From Sphingomonas sp. CCH9-E2 (lineage in GTDB: Bacteria; Pseudomonadota; Alphaproteobacteria; Sphingomonadales; Sphingomonadaceae), in the NCBI RefSeq assembly GCF_001557215.1, contig NZ_LSJM01000374.1:1-9481 (forward strand): 9,481 bases of DNA. The letters run 5' to 3'. The translations under genes and the position numbers were made by a program. This document shows, piece after piece, positions 1 to 6,579 of the stretch (positions within the stretch are counted from its first letter, which is position 1; each line of letters begins with the position of its first letter). The notes under the pieces were generated by a model. The model had not been told where the DNA came from. It searched no databases and worked only from the letters and a program-made list of their open reading frames with translations.

Positions 1-563
1 GCGGTGAGGTGGCGGGCGTTGATCCGCTCCGCCGCAGCGGTCAGACCCGCCAGCACGAGCATGCCCAGCACGGTCACCACGCCCAGCCAGTAATGAACCA
101 GGGTAAGAATGAGCAGGAAGAAGATGATCCAGGGCAGGTCGATCAGCGCGGGCGGCCCGGCGCTGGCGATGAAGCTGCGCAGCTGATCGAGATCGCGGGT
201 CGGGCTGACCAGTTCCTTGGCGTCGGGGCGTTCGAGCGCGACGCGCCCCTCGATCTGCTGCACCCGCCCGATCAGGCTGTTGTCGAGTGATGCCGCGACA
301 TCCGCGAGCATGCGCGCGCGCATCACGTCGAACGCGCCGTAGAAGGCGAAGGCAATGATCACCATCAGGAACAGGCTGATCAGGGTCGCCTGATGCTGCC
401 CCGGCAGCACCCGGTCATAGACGAGCATCAGATAGATCGACCCGGTCAGCATCAGGATGTTGACCATCGCGCTAAGCGCGACGATCCCCCACAACCCGCC
501 GCGCACGCGCCGCAACGCATCGCGCAGTTCGGATTCGCCGAGGCGGCTTCGCAAATTCATCAT
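1..563 (-). CDS. Type I secretion ABC transporter (PrtD-type permease/ATPase), N-terminal part, cut by window edge
   Basis: About 187 residues are visible; the rest, including the whole ATPase domain, lies beyond base 1. The start is ATGATG at 563-558, with a stop in frame at 591-593 and a weak GGCGAG just upstream. Hydrophobic segments fall at about residues 24-47, 60-80 and 145-180. The segment YDRVLP (49-54) and a later stretch reading RDLDQLRSFIAS followed by LIDLPWIIFFL are hallmarks of the PrtD/AprD group, inner-membrane permease-ATPases of type I secretion that export RTX proteases in one step with a HlyD-like adaptor and a TolC-like outer-membrane protein. No N-terminal C39-like domain as in HlyB is present, which also fits PrtD. 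It starts 67 bases after kdsB. The RTX protease at 3519-6506 is the obvious substrate (inference). The adaptor and TolC partner are not in the window. Confidence 0.88.
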   Translation of the reverse strand, partial: MMNLRSRLGESELRDALRRVRGGLWGIVALSAMVNILMLTGSIYLMLVYDRVLPGQHQATLISLFLMVIIAFAFYGAFDVMRARMLADVAASLDNSLIGRVQQIEGRVALERPDAKELVSPTRDLDQLRSFIASAGPPALIDLPWIIFFLLILTLVHYWLGVVTVLGMLVLAGLTAAAERINARHLT

Positions 564-630
564 CTCGCCACGCCAGTCCCCGGTCTGACCTCAGCAAATA
601 CAGGGGAATGGTGCCGGGGGGAAGCGTCCG

Positions 631-1428
631 TCATGCGCGCGCCGCCAGGGCGCGTTCGACCAGCGCCACGTCTTCGGGATTATTGACCTCCCAAAAGCCC
701 GCAGGCGGGCGCGCCACTTCGACGAGCCGGATCGGGATGCCCTGTTCGAGGAAGCGCAGTTGCTCCAGCCCCTCGGCCAGCTCCAGCGGTCCCGGCGGCA
801 GCGCGGCATAACGGCGCAACGCGTCGGGCGTGTAGGCGTAGAGGCCGAGATGGAGCTTCAGCCCCTCCCCGGGACCATAGGGTATGGGGCGTTTGGAGAA
901 GTACAGCGCCTGACCGCTGTGATCCGCCACCACGGTCGTGCCACCGATCCGTCCCGCCGCATGCTCCGCGACCAGCAGCCCGCCGAGCATGGTATCGCAC
1001 GCGATCCAGGGGGTGAGCACCGGCGCGGGCGCGGCGATCCATGCGTCGATCAGCGCATCGAGCGCGGCGCGCGGGATCAGCGGGGAATCGCCCTGCAGGT
1101 TGATCACCAGATCGGGGGCTTCATCCAGCCCTTCCAGCAACGCGGCACAACGCTCGGTGCCGTTGCGCAGATCGGTCGCGGTCATCGCGACCGCACCGGC
1201 AAAGCTGTGCACGACGTCGGCGATCCGGGGATCGTCTGTCGCGACCATGATTTGCGCGCGGTCCTGCACCGCCATCGCCGCTTCCCAGCTCCACTGGATC
1301 AGCGGCTTGGACACGCCGTCAGGACCGCAGAGCGGGGCGAGCGGCTTGCCCGGGAAACGCTGCGACGCATAGCGCGCGGGCACCACCACCAGCACGCGCG
1401 GCGGCGGCGCGTCAGAGGATGCCGGCAC
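631..1428 (-). CDS. kdsB: 3-deoxy-manno-octulosonate cytidylyltransferase (CMP-KDO synthetase, KdsB/KpsU-like)
   Basis: This cytosolic enzyme activates KDO with CTP to CMP-KDO, the donor for KDO transferases. From the GTG at 1428 it is 265 residues, close to the usual ~250. The GTG is preferred because AGGA (1440-1437) lies 8 bases upstream and family homology begins at once; the longer frame to 1473 (also open) has no family similarity. Visible motifs: the nucleotide-binding VVPARYASQRFPGKPL (about 15-30), ATDDP (63-67), NGTERC (89-94), INLQGDSPLI (109-118), YFSKRPIPY (176-184), LHLGLYAYT (192-200), a Glu/Leu-rich ELAEGLEQLRFLEQG (216-230) and VNNPEDV near the end. The order matches KdsB, but several positions differ from consensus: QGDSP for QGDEP, AYT for AYR, and VNNPED where VDTPED is usual. 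It overlaps the end of kdsD by 17 bases, so the two are probably co-translated. It may be a capsule-dedicated copy like KpsU rather than the housekeeping lipid A enzyme. Confidence 0.88.
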   Translation of the reverse strand: MPASSDAPPPRVLVVVPARYASQRFPGKPLAPLCGPDGVSKPLIQWSWEAAMAVQDRAQIMVATDDPRIADVVHSFAGAVAMTATDLRNGTERCAALLEGLDEAPDLVINLQGDSPLIPRAALDALIDAWIAAPAPVLTPWIACDTMLGGLLVAEHAAGRIGGTTVVADHSGQALYFSKRPIPYGPGEGLKLHLGLYAYTPDALRRYAALPPGPLELAEGLEQLRFLEQGIPIRLVEVARPPAGFWEVNNPEDVALVERALAARA

Positions 1429-2389
1429 GCAGCAGATCCTGAATATGGACCAGACCGGTCGCGCGCCCGGCATCGACCACGAACAGGGTCGAAATCCGGT
1501 GCATGCGCATCAGGTCGAGCGCCTGCGAGACATCGGCTGCGGCGTCGATGGTGACCGGGTGCGGGGTCATCAACGCGCTGGCCGAACGCGTTGCCAGGTC
1601 CATCGCGTGCCGCCGGATATCGCCGTCGCTGATCGCCCCGACCAGCTGGCCCGCCGCGTCGGTGACGCCGACAATGCCCTGCCCCTTGGCGGTAATCTCC
1701 CGCACCACTTCGGCACCGCTTGCCTGGGCGGGAACCAGCGGCAATCGGTCGCCCCCGACCATGATCTGCGCCAGCGGACGCAGCCTGCGCCCGAGATCGC
1801 CACCGGGGTGCAGCGCGTGCATGTCGCTGCGCCGATGCCCGCGCAGCTGCGCGACGAGCAGGGCGAGCACGTCGCCCATCGCCATCGACACGATCGTCGA
1901 TGCCATCGGCGCGGCATAGTCGCCGCCGCCCTCGTCGCACTGCGGGATCAGCAGGACATGATCGCAGAGCAACGCAAGCGGCGCATGGCTGGAGGCGGTG
2001 ATCGCGACCGTCGCGGCGCGGAGATGACGGGCATGTTCTACCACGCGGACCAGTTCGCGGCTCGCCCCCGATGCGCTGAACGCCACCACGACATCCTCAC
2101 CCCGGATTGCGCCGAGATCGCCGTGCAGAGCGTCGCCGGCATGCAGGAACTGCGCGGGAGCGTCGAGCGAGCATAGCGTCGCGGCAAGCTTGCGCGCGAC
2201 GATCGCCGACTTGCCGATCCCGCTGGTGAGCACGCGCCCCTGACACGCGGCGATCCGCGCGGCGGCATCGATCACCGCGTCGTCGATGCTGTCGTCAAGT
2301 AGGGCGATCGCCCGCTGCTCGGCGCGCAACAGCCGGTGGGCGGCGGCGCGCAGATCACCGCCCGCGAGCGACGCTGTACGATCATGCAT
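1412..2389 (-). CDS. kdsD: D-arabinose-5-phosphate isomerase (KdsD/KpsF/GutQ family)
   Basis: It interconverts ribulose-5-phosphate and arabinose-5-phosphate in the cytosol, the first committed step to KDO. With ATG at 2389 it is 325 residues, the normal family length. The frame stays open to 2473, but the extra residues show no family similarity. An SIS sugar-phosphate domain covers about residues 40-175 and two CBS domains follow (about 205-265 and 270-325). The four catalytic residues described for E. coli KdsD (Lys59, Glu111, Glu152, His193) align by eye to Lys60 in SGIGKS, Glu112 in GASREL, Glu153 in CDEGGG and His194 in HPGG. The usual segment after the third residue (ACPLGLAPTSST in E. 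coli) reads GGGDYAAPMAST here, a divergence of unknown effect. The Shine-Dalgarno is weak (GGCGG about 11 bases upstream). It lies between the second FkbM gene and kdsB, so a capsule-dedicated KpsF role is likely. Confidence 0.92.
   Translation of the reverse strand: MHDRTASLAGGDLRAAAHRLLRAEQRAIALLDDSIDDAVIDAAARIAACQGRVLTSGIGKSAIVARKLAATLCSLDAPAQFLHAGDALHGDLGAIRGEDVVVAFSASGASRELVRVVEHARHLRAATVAITASSHAPLALLCDHVLLIPQCDEGGGDYAAPMASTIVSMAMGDVLALLVAQLRGHRRSDMHALHPGGDLGRRLRPLAQIMVGGDRLPLVPAQASGAEVVREITAKGQGIVGVTDAAGQLVGAISDGDIRRHAMDLATRSASALMTPHPVTIDAAADVSQALDLMRMHRISTLFVVDAGRATGLVHIQDLLRAGIL
1437..1440 (-). promoter_or_regulatory. Ribosome binding site that fixes the kdsB start
   Basis: AGGA lies inside the last codons of kdsD, 8 bases before the GTG at 1428. 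It supports this GTG over the start at 1473 and indicates translational coupling of kdsB to kdsD. Confidence 0.55.
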
Positions 2390-2473
2390 CAGGCCGAACC
2401 GCCGGAATGGGCAAGGGATACGCGAACATCGAACGGCCCCAATGGGTTGAGTCCGCAATCCATGCACCGGCAC

Positions 2474-2512
2474 CGGAGCGAAGGCAATCGGCGCGCCTCC
2501 CGCCCTGCTCCG
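2474..2512 (-). terminator. Candidate hairpin after the second FkbM gene
   Basis: Directly after the TAA at 2515-2513 the minus strand reads CGGAGC, matched by GCTCCG at 2479-2474. Inside these arms GGAGGC (2500-2495) pairs with GCCTTC (2485-2480) with one G-U pair and a 9-base loop. No U-tract follows, so it is not a classical intrinsic terminator; it could stabilise the mRNA 3' end or attenuate transcription into kdsD. The remaining bases of the 123-base gap (2390-2473) hold nothing else I recognise, and no convincing -35/-10 pair. Confidence 0.3.
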
Positions 2513-3445
2513 TTATCGGATCAAGACCAGCATCTGGTCTTCATGCGGCGGCGCGGACAGCACCGCTTCGCGCGTCGTCGCTACGACCACTTCGGGATCG
2601 AAATAGTCGATCCGGTGCAGGGCAAACCCATCGGCCAAGATCGTATCGAGAAAGCCCGCCGCGTCGGCGTAGCGCGCCGGAGTGAACTCCATGAACACCG
2701 TCAGCGGGCGGTTGCGACGCAGGACGCCTTCCAAGCCGCTCCAGACCTTGTCCTCCGCCCCCTCGGTATCGATCTTGATGAAGTCCGCATCGCGCAGCGC
2801 ATCGAACGCGTCAGCGCGCTGGACGCGGACGCGGATTTCGCCGTCGCGGCCGATCGGCTGGCTGAAATGGGCGTTTTTGGGCTCGGTCGGGGGCACGAAC
2901 ATCACCGTGTCGCCCGGATCGTCGGCCAGAGCGACTTCATGGATCTGGGTAAAGGGGGCGAAGCCGTTGACATGCGCGCTACGCCGCGCGCGTTCGGCCA
3001 TGCGCGGGTTGGGTTCGAACGCCACCACGCGGCCGCTTGGCCCGACCAAGTCGGCCATCACCATGGTGAAATAGCCGAGGTTGGCACCGATATCGACGGC
3101 GGTCATGCCCGGGCGGATGAAGCGGAGCATCGCTTCGGTCGTCCACATCTCCCAATAGCCGTCGAGCAGCAGGAAGGTCGACAGACCGACATCGCCGGTA
3201 TCGACGAACATGCGATAGCGGCCGAGCACGCGGCACACCGCCATGTCGCCGCCGAGATAGGCGTTGCGGCACAGCGCGCGCACCGCCGCCTCGTTCAGGT
3301 GGCGTGGCGGAACGCGCAGCTGCCACAGGTCGAAATATTGGCCCGCCAGCTCAAGCGGCGACGCGATGCGTTCGGGAGCTGCGGGAGCGAAGGGTTCCGC
3401 GCGATCCCCCCGTGTCGCTGCGCTGGTCCCGGCTTGGTTGTCCAT
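2513..3445 (-). CDS. FkbM-family SAM-dependent methyltransferase, copy 2
   Basis: FkbM enzymes are cytosolic Rossmann-fold O-methyltransferases, often acting on sugars or polyketides; the substrate cannot be read from the sequence. From ATG at 3445 it has 310 residues (a TTG two codons earlier is possible). The SAM-binding motif VDIGANLGYF is at about 117-126, the acidic-loop FEPNP at 143-147 and the FkbM signature DFIKIDTEGAE at 221-231, followed by FMEF. Before the Rossmann fold lies a conserved stretch of about 75 residues (NEAAVRALCR through WEMWTTEAMLR) shared with the FkbM gene at 7039-7872. By hand count the two are about 58% identical over the aligned 127 residues ending at the NGF/NGY just after FEPNP. 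The first ~35 residues are an Ala/Pro-rich extension absent from the other copy. It follows the protease gene after 73 bases containing a hairpin. Given the capsule genes around it, glycan O-methylation is the best guess; protease modification is not excluded. Confidence 0.85.
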   Translation of the reverse strand: MDNQAGTSAATRGDRAEPFAPAAPERIASPLELAGQYFDLWQLRVPPRHLNEAAVRALCRNAYLGGDMAVCRVLGRYRMFVDTGDVGLSTFLLLDGYWEMWTTEAMLRFIRPGMTAVDIGANLGYFTMVMADLVGPSGRVVAFEPNPRMAERARRSAHVNGFAPFTQIHEVALADDPGDTVMFVPPTEPKNAHFSQPIGRDGEIRVRVQRADAFDALRDADFIKIDTEGAEDKVWSGLEGVLRRNRPLTVFMEFTPARYADAAGFLDTILADGFALHRIDYFDPEVVVATTREAVLSAPPHEDQMLVLIR

Positions 3446-3491
3446 TGCCAACCAACCCGGAACGCGCCGCTTCGATCCATCACGCGCCGAA

Positions 3492-3515
3492 CTTCACCCG
3501 ACCGCCCGGGCGAAG
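3492..3515 (-). terminator. Hairpin just after the protease stop codon
   Basis: Three bases beyond the TGA at 3521-3519 the minus strand forms a 9-bp stem, CTTCGCCCG (3515-3507) with CGGGTGAAG (3500-3492), one G-U pair, and a 6-base loop. There is no U-run after it. It could be a leaky terminator or a 3' stabiliser that separates high protease expression from the downstream KDO genes. Confidence 0.42.
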
Positions 3516-3518
3516 GCG

Positions 3519-6506
3519 TCAGGCGATCAGATACCAGCCGATGTGCGGCTGCTCCCAGGCGCTCACGCCGCCGTCGCGCGCGACCGCGTGGTCGACGCCG
3601 ACCAGATCGGCGAACTGGTCGCGGTCCAGCCCTTCCATCACCGGCACCTTGTCCTCCGCCGGTGCGGCGAGGATGAAATCGCTCTGCGACAGGCTCGCCC
3701 GCGCGACCCCGTTGATGACGATGAAATCGCCATTGCCAAGATCGATGGCGGTGGTGCCGCCATTTTCGTGCATCGAGTTGATCACCGTCTGCCACGTCAG
3801 CCCATAGGCGCTCAGATCGATGCGATCGGTGCCGACCGCGAAATCGGCGATCACGTCGCCACCCGTGCCGCGCGTGAAGACGAAGGTGTCCGCCCCCGCT
3901 TCACCGAACAAAACGTCATTGCCCGCGCCGCCGTTGAGGGTGTCGTTGCCCGCGCCACCCAGCAGCCAGTTGGCGCTCGCATTTCCGGTGATGCGGTTGC
4001 CGAGGTCATTGCCGACGCCGAACGGCGTGCTGCCGCCGAGCACGAGATTCTCGACATTGGCGTTGAGATAATAGCCCGCGCCGTTGATCGTGGCATAGAC
4101 CGTATCGGTGCCGCCACCGACCGCCTCGAACGTCAGGTCATTGGGGGTGTCGACATAATAGCTGTCGTCACCCGACCCGCCGTCCATCCGGTCATAATCG
4201 CCAAGCCCCGAATCGCCGCGCAGGATATCGCTGCCCGCGCCACCGACGAGGATGTCGGTCGCGAAGTCGGAGCCGCCGATCAGCGTGTCGTCGCCGTCTT
4301 CACCGTACAGCGCATCGGCTTCGGTTCCGCCGTCCAGCGTGTCGTTGCCGATTCCGCCGACGAGATAGTCGATGCCCGCATCGCCGAACAGCTGGTCGAT
4401 GCCGCTTTCGCCGAACAGCGAATCGTTGCCAGCACCGCCGCGCACAATATCGTCGCCCGCGCCGCCGATCAGCAGGTTGGAGCCGCCATTGCCCAGAAGC
4501 GTATTGGCGATGTCGTTGCCGACCCCGAAAATGTCGCCCGCACCCTCGGCCAGTGTCAGATTCTCGACATGCTGCCACAGATAGTAGTTGCTGGTCGAAA
4601 TGACCGTGTCGGTGCCCTCGCCCGCGAACTCGAACACGATGTCGTCTTGGCGATCCACATAATAAGTATCGTCGCCCCGGTCGCCGTGCAGGCCATCGGC
4701 CCCCGTCCCGCCGTTGAGAATATTGTTGGACGCGTTGCCGATCATGAAATCATTGCCGCTGCCGCCGATCGCATTTTCGATCACCGAGCCGCGCGCGATC
4801 ACGACATTGCCGCGCCCCAGGCCGATATTCGAAAACGCCTCTTCGCGCAGGTTGATCAGCTGGTTGGAGATGTTACCCGAATAGTCGAGCGTGTCGATCC
4901 CGCCATTGTCGATGATCGTATAGGCGACGTTGGGATACAGCGTCGCATTGTAGATGTCGCGACCGGCGTTGCTGTTATAGCCATAGGTGGTGTCGCCGGT
5001 GCGGGTGGTGGTCACCGTGCCATACATATTGGCCACGGCGATCGCATCGGCCGCCATCGGCGACAGCGTGAACTGGCGGGTATAGCCAAGCCCGGCAAAA
5101 TAGCTGTTCTCGAGCGCGTCGAAATACGACATCACCGTCGTGATCCACGCATCGTTGAGATAGCTGGCGTCGGTCGCGTAGTCGGCGCTGCTGTTGTAGT
5201 TGCCGCCATGGCCAAGGCCCAGCGCATGGCCGATCTCATGCACATAGGTCTGGAACGAGTAGCTGTTGATCCCCGTGCCATAGGTGGTCAGCCAGGCGGT
5301 GCCGACATTGACGGTCGCACTCGACGTGACGCCGGCGCTGTTGAACGACGCATTGGCGAACGCGCCTTCCTGATTGTCGTCAAAGGTGATCTGCGCGTTG
5401 CCGGTCTGCTCGACGAAATTGATGCCGGTAAAGTCGGTCCAGAGTTGCAGCGCCGCGCGCGCCAGCGTCTGCCCGCTGGCCGTCAGTCCGGTGATATCGA
5501 CGGTCAGCGTGCCACCCGGGGCCACCGCGAAATGGTGTGGCGTGGTCCAGTAGAGGGTGGTCAGCTGGTTCGCGATCTGGTCGTTGGTCCAAACGGTCAG
5601 CGGCGGGGCTTCACCAAAGCTCAGCGTGAAGCTGCCCTGGTCCTGTTCGCGCCAGGTGCCGACGTCGATATAATAGGTGCCGCTGGTAGTAGGAGTGAAC
5701 ACGAGGCGCGAATAGGTGCCAGCGCCGCCATCGTCATTCTCGCCCAGCGCGCCGCCATTGGAATCGCGCAACATCAACAACGTGTCGACGGTGCCTTGGC
5801 CCGACGTCTCGAACACATAGCGCGTGCCCGCGGTCAGCGTGACGGCATACCAGTCATGGTCGCCAAGTCCGTTGATCGTCACCGTCGTCGACCCGTTGAA
5901 CGCGACGGTGCCGGTGGTGGTGCGGTTGTCTGCCACCGTATCCGATCCGTTCCACAGGCCGTTGCTGGCGAACAGGCTGTACGAGCCCGTCACGGTGCTG
6001 CTGAACCCGCTGACATCGACGAAATAGGTGCCGGTCGTGGTCGCGGTGAAGGTGATGTGCGACAACACATCCTGCCCGCCATCGTCATTGGTGACGATTA
6101 CCCCGCCGCTCGCATCGCGCAGCCGAAGCAGCGTGTCGGTCGGATCCTGGGCGCCATTGGTCCAGAACGTGTAGGTCTGGCCGGCGGTCAGGGTGACGCG
6201 GTACCAGTCCTGGTCGCCGCCCGTATCGATCGCGCCGGCAACCGATCCCCCGAACACGACCGGGTCGGTCGAACTGGTGCCGCCGGGGGCATCCTCCGCC
6301 ACCTCGACCGGCAGCAGGTCGTCATCGTCGAGCCGCGCCTTGGTGCAGGCCTCGCACATGCAGGCGGTCACCTCCGCGTGCTGCACCACCGCCGTGCCGA
6401 TCGACCCGTCAAGCAGCGCGCCGCCGCCGAACCCGTCGACGATGCGCGAGAATCCGGCGAAGTTGCCGTCGGTGACGCCATCCACCATGGTCGAGATACC
6501 GTACAC
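3519..6506 (-). CDS. Secreted M10 (serralysin-type) zinc metalloprotease with two PPC domains and RTX repeats
   Basis: An extracellular endopeptidase, predicted to be exported by type I secretion and folded outside the cell by calcium. It has 995 residues from a GTG at 6506, supported by GAGGGAGG 6 bases upstream; an in-frame ATG at 6488 is weaker. Order: a ~80-residue N-terminal segment without a Sec signal, carrying a CMCEAC cluster (49-54) and DDDD (60-63); two PPC domains (about 83-180 and 195-298); an M10 catalytic domain (about 303-500) with HEIGHALGLGH at 423-433 (zinc ligands His423, His427, His433, catalytic Glu424) and Met-turn VMSYF (458-462); RTX beta-roll repeats GGxGxDxLx (about 580-877); a serralysin-like C-terminal domain ending in SDFIL (942-946); then an unusual 49-residue tail ending WYLIA. 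The only three cysteines are those of the cluster. It lies 73 bases after the small exported protein and is followed by a hairpin. The ABC transporter at the left edge is the likely exporter. Target unknown. Confidence 0.95.
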   Translation of the reverse strand: MYGISTMVDGVTDGNFAGFSRIVDGFGGGALLDGSIGTAVVQHAEVTACMCEACTKARLDDDDLLPVEVAEDAPGGTSSTDPVVFGGSVAGAIDTGGDQDWYRVTLTAGQTYTFWTNGAQDPTDTLLRLRDASGGVIVTNDDGGQDVLSHITFTATTTGTYFVDVSGFSSTVTGSYSLFASNGLWNGSDTVADNRTTTGTVAFNGSTTVTINGLGDHDWYAVTLTAGTRYVFETSGQGTVDTLLMLRDSNGGALGENDDGGAGTYSRLVFTPTTSGTYYIDVGTWREQDQGSFTLSFGEAPPLTVWTNDQIANQLTTLYWTTPHHFAVAPGGTLTVDITGLTASGQTLARAALQLWTDFTGINFVEQTGNAQITFDDNQEGAFANASFNSAGVTSSATVNVGTAWLTTYGTGINSYSFQTYVHEIGHALGLGHGGNYNSSADYATDASYLNDAWITTVMSYFDALENSYFAGLGYTRQFTLSPMAADAIAVANMYGTVTTTRTGDTTYGYNSNAGRDIYNATLYPNVAYTIIDNGGIDTLDYSGNISNQLINLREEAFSNIGLGRGNVVIARGSVIENAIGGSGNDFMIGNASNNILNGGTGADGLHGDRGDDTYYVDRQDDIVFEFAGEGTDTVISTSNYYLWQHVENLTLAEGAGDIFGVGNDIANTLLGNGGSNLLIGGAGDDIVRGGAGNDSLFGESGIDQLFGDAGIDYLVGGIGNDTLDGGTEADALYGEDGDDTLIGGSDFATDILVGGAGSDILRGDSGLGDYDRMDGGSGDDSYYVDTPNDLTFEAVGGGTDTVYATINGAGYYLNANVENLVLGGSTPFGVGNDLGNRITGNASANWLLGGAGNDTLNGGAGNDVLFGEAGADTFVFTRGTGGDVIADFAVGTDRIDLSAYGLTWQTVINSMHENGGTTAIDLGNGDFIVINGVARASLSQSDFILAAPAEDKVPVMEGLDRDQFADLVGVDHAVARDGGVSAWEQPHIGWYLIA
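3936..4169 (-). repeat. Long RTX module, second copy
   Basis: Residues about 780-857 repeat the plan of residues 612-688: a DDSYYVD start, then GTDTVYAT, NVENLVLGG, FGVGNDLGN and a closing LLGGAGNDTL. This is an internal duplication of about 78 residues, offset by about 168 residues from the first copy. Confidence 0.75.
4443..4673 (-). repeat. Long RTX module, first copy
   Basis: Residues about 612-688 run DDTYYVD, GTDTVIST, HVENLTLAE, FGVGNDIAN and LLIGGAGDDIV, matching the second copy in order and spacing. Such modules are common linkers between nonapeptide blocks in alphaproteobacterial RTX proteins. Confidence 0.75.
5613..6260 (-). repeat. Tandem PPC (pre-peptidase C-terminal) domains of the protease
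   Basis: Two beta-sandwich units, about residues 83-180 and 195-298, share DWYxVTLTAG, TLLxLRD, NDDGG and a TxTTTGTYFVDV / TPTTSGTYYIDV ending. They lie ahead of the catalytic domain rather than after it. PPC domains in secreted peptidases are thought to help secretion or substrate binding; the role here is not shown by sequence. Confidence 0.8.
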
Positions 6507-6512
6507 GCGCTG

Positions 6513-6520
6513 CCTCCCTC
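6513..6520 (-). promoter_or_regulatory. Strong Shine-Dalgarno fixing the GTG start of the protease
   Basis: The minus strand reads GAGGGAGG, 6 bases before GTG at 6506. This is the strongest ribosome binding site I see in the window and supports the GTG start over the ATG at 6488. Confidence 0.65.
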
Positions 6521-6523
6521 ACT

Positions 6524-6546
6524 GGATGCCGACCGGCCGGACATCC
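6524..6546 (-). promoter_or_regulatory. Inverted repeat in the leader of the protease gene
   Basis: In the 73-base gap between the small exported protein and the protease, GGATG-T-CCG pairs with CGG-CATCC around the 6-base loop GCCGGT, giving an 8-bp stem with one bulged T. It ends just upstream of the Shine-Dalgarno. It could be an operator half-site pair, an mRNA leader structure or a weak terminator of the upstream gene. No recognised binding motif. Confidence 0.3.
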
Positions 6547-6579
6547 TTGAAAAGGCGGTGCAAATCCCCGATCAGCGCT

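Larger units (their letters stand above)
3876..4766 (-). repeat. RTX calcium-binding nonapeptide repeat region of the protease
   Basis: Residues about 581-877 carry several clusters of the GGxGxDxLx nonapeptide, for example GGAGDDIVRGGAGNDSLFG near 681-699 and GGAGNDTLNGGAGNDVLFG near 850-868. In this family each turn of the beta-roll binds calcium, and the region is needed for type I secretion and folding outside the cell. The clusters are separated by longer linkers rather than forming one continuous run. Confidence 0.92.

Noticed and set aside
1429..1473. N-terminal extension of kdsB to the start at 1473
   Set aside because: The added residues have no similarity to the family and lie deep within the end of kdsD, while a GTG with a good ribosome binding site sits just before the nucleotide-binding motif.
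2390..2473. N-terminal extension of kdsD from a GTG at 2473
   Set aside because: There is no ribosome binding site, and the residues do not resemble the family. ATG at 2389 gives the normal length and catalytic numbering one off from E. coli.
2336..3676. A 446-codon plus-strand open frame
   Set aside because: It is antisense to kdsD and the FkbM gene, both clearly recognised; composition is His/Arg-rich as expected for a shadow frame.
3876..4766. Tandem DNA repeats suggestive of a CRISPR or satellite array
   Set aside because: The periodicity is the codon-level trace of RTX nonapeptides within an intact reading frame; there are no identical repeats with unique spacers.
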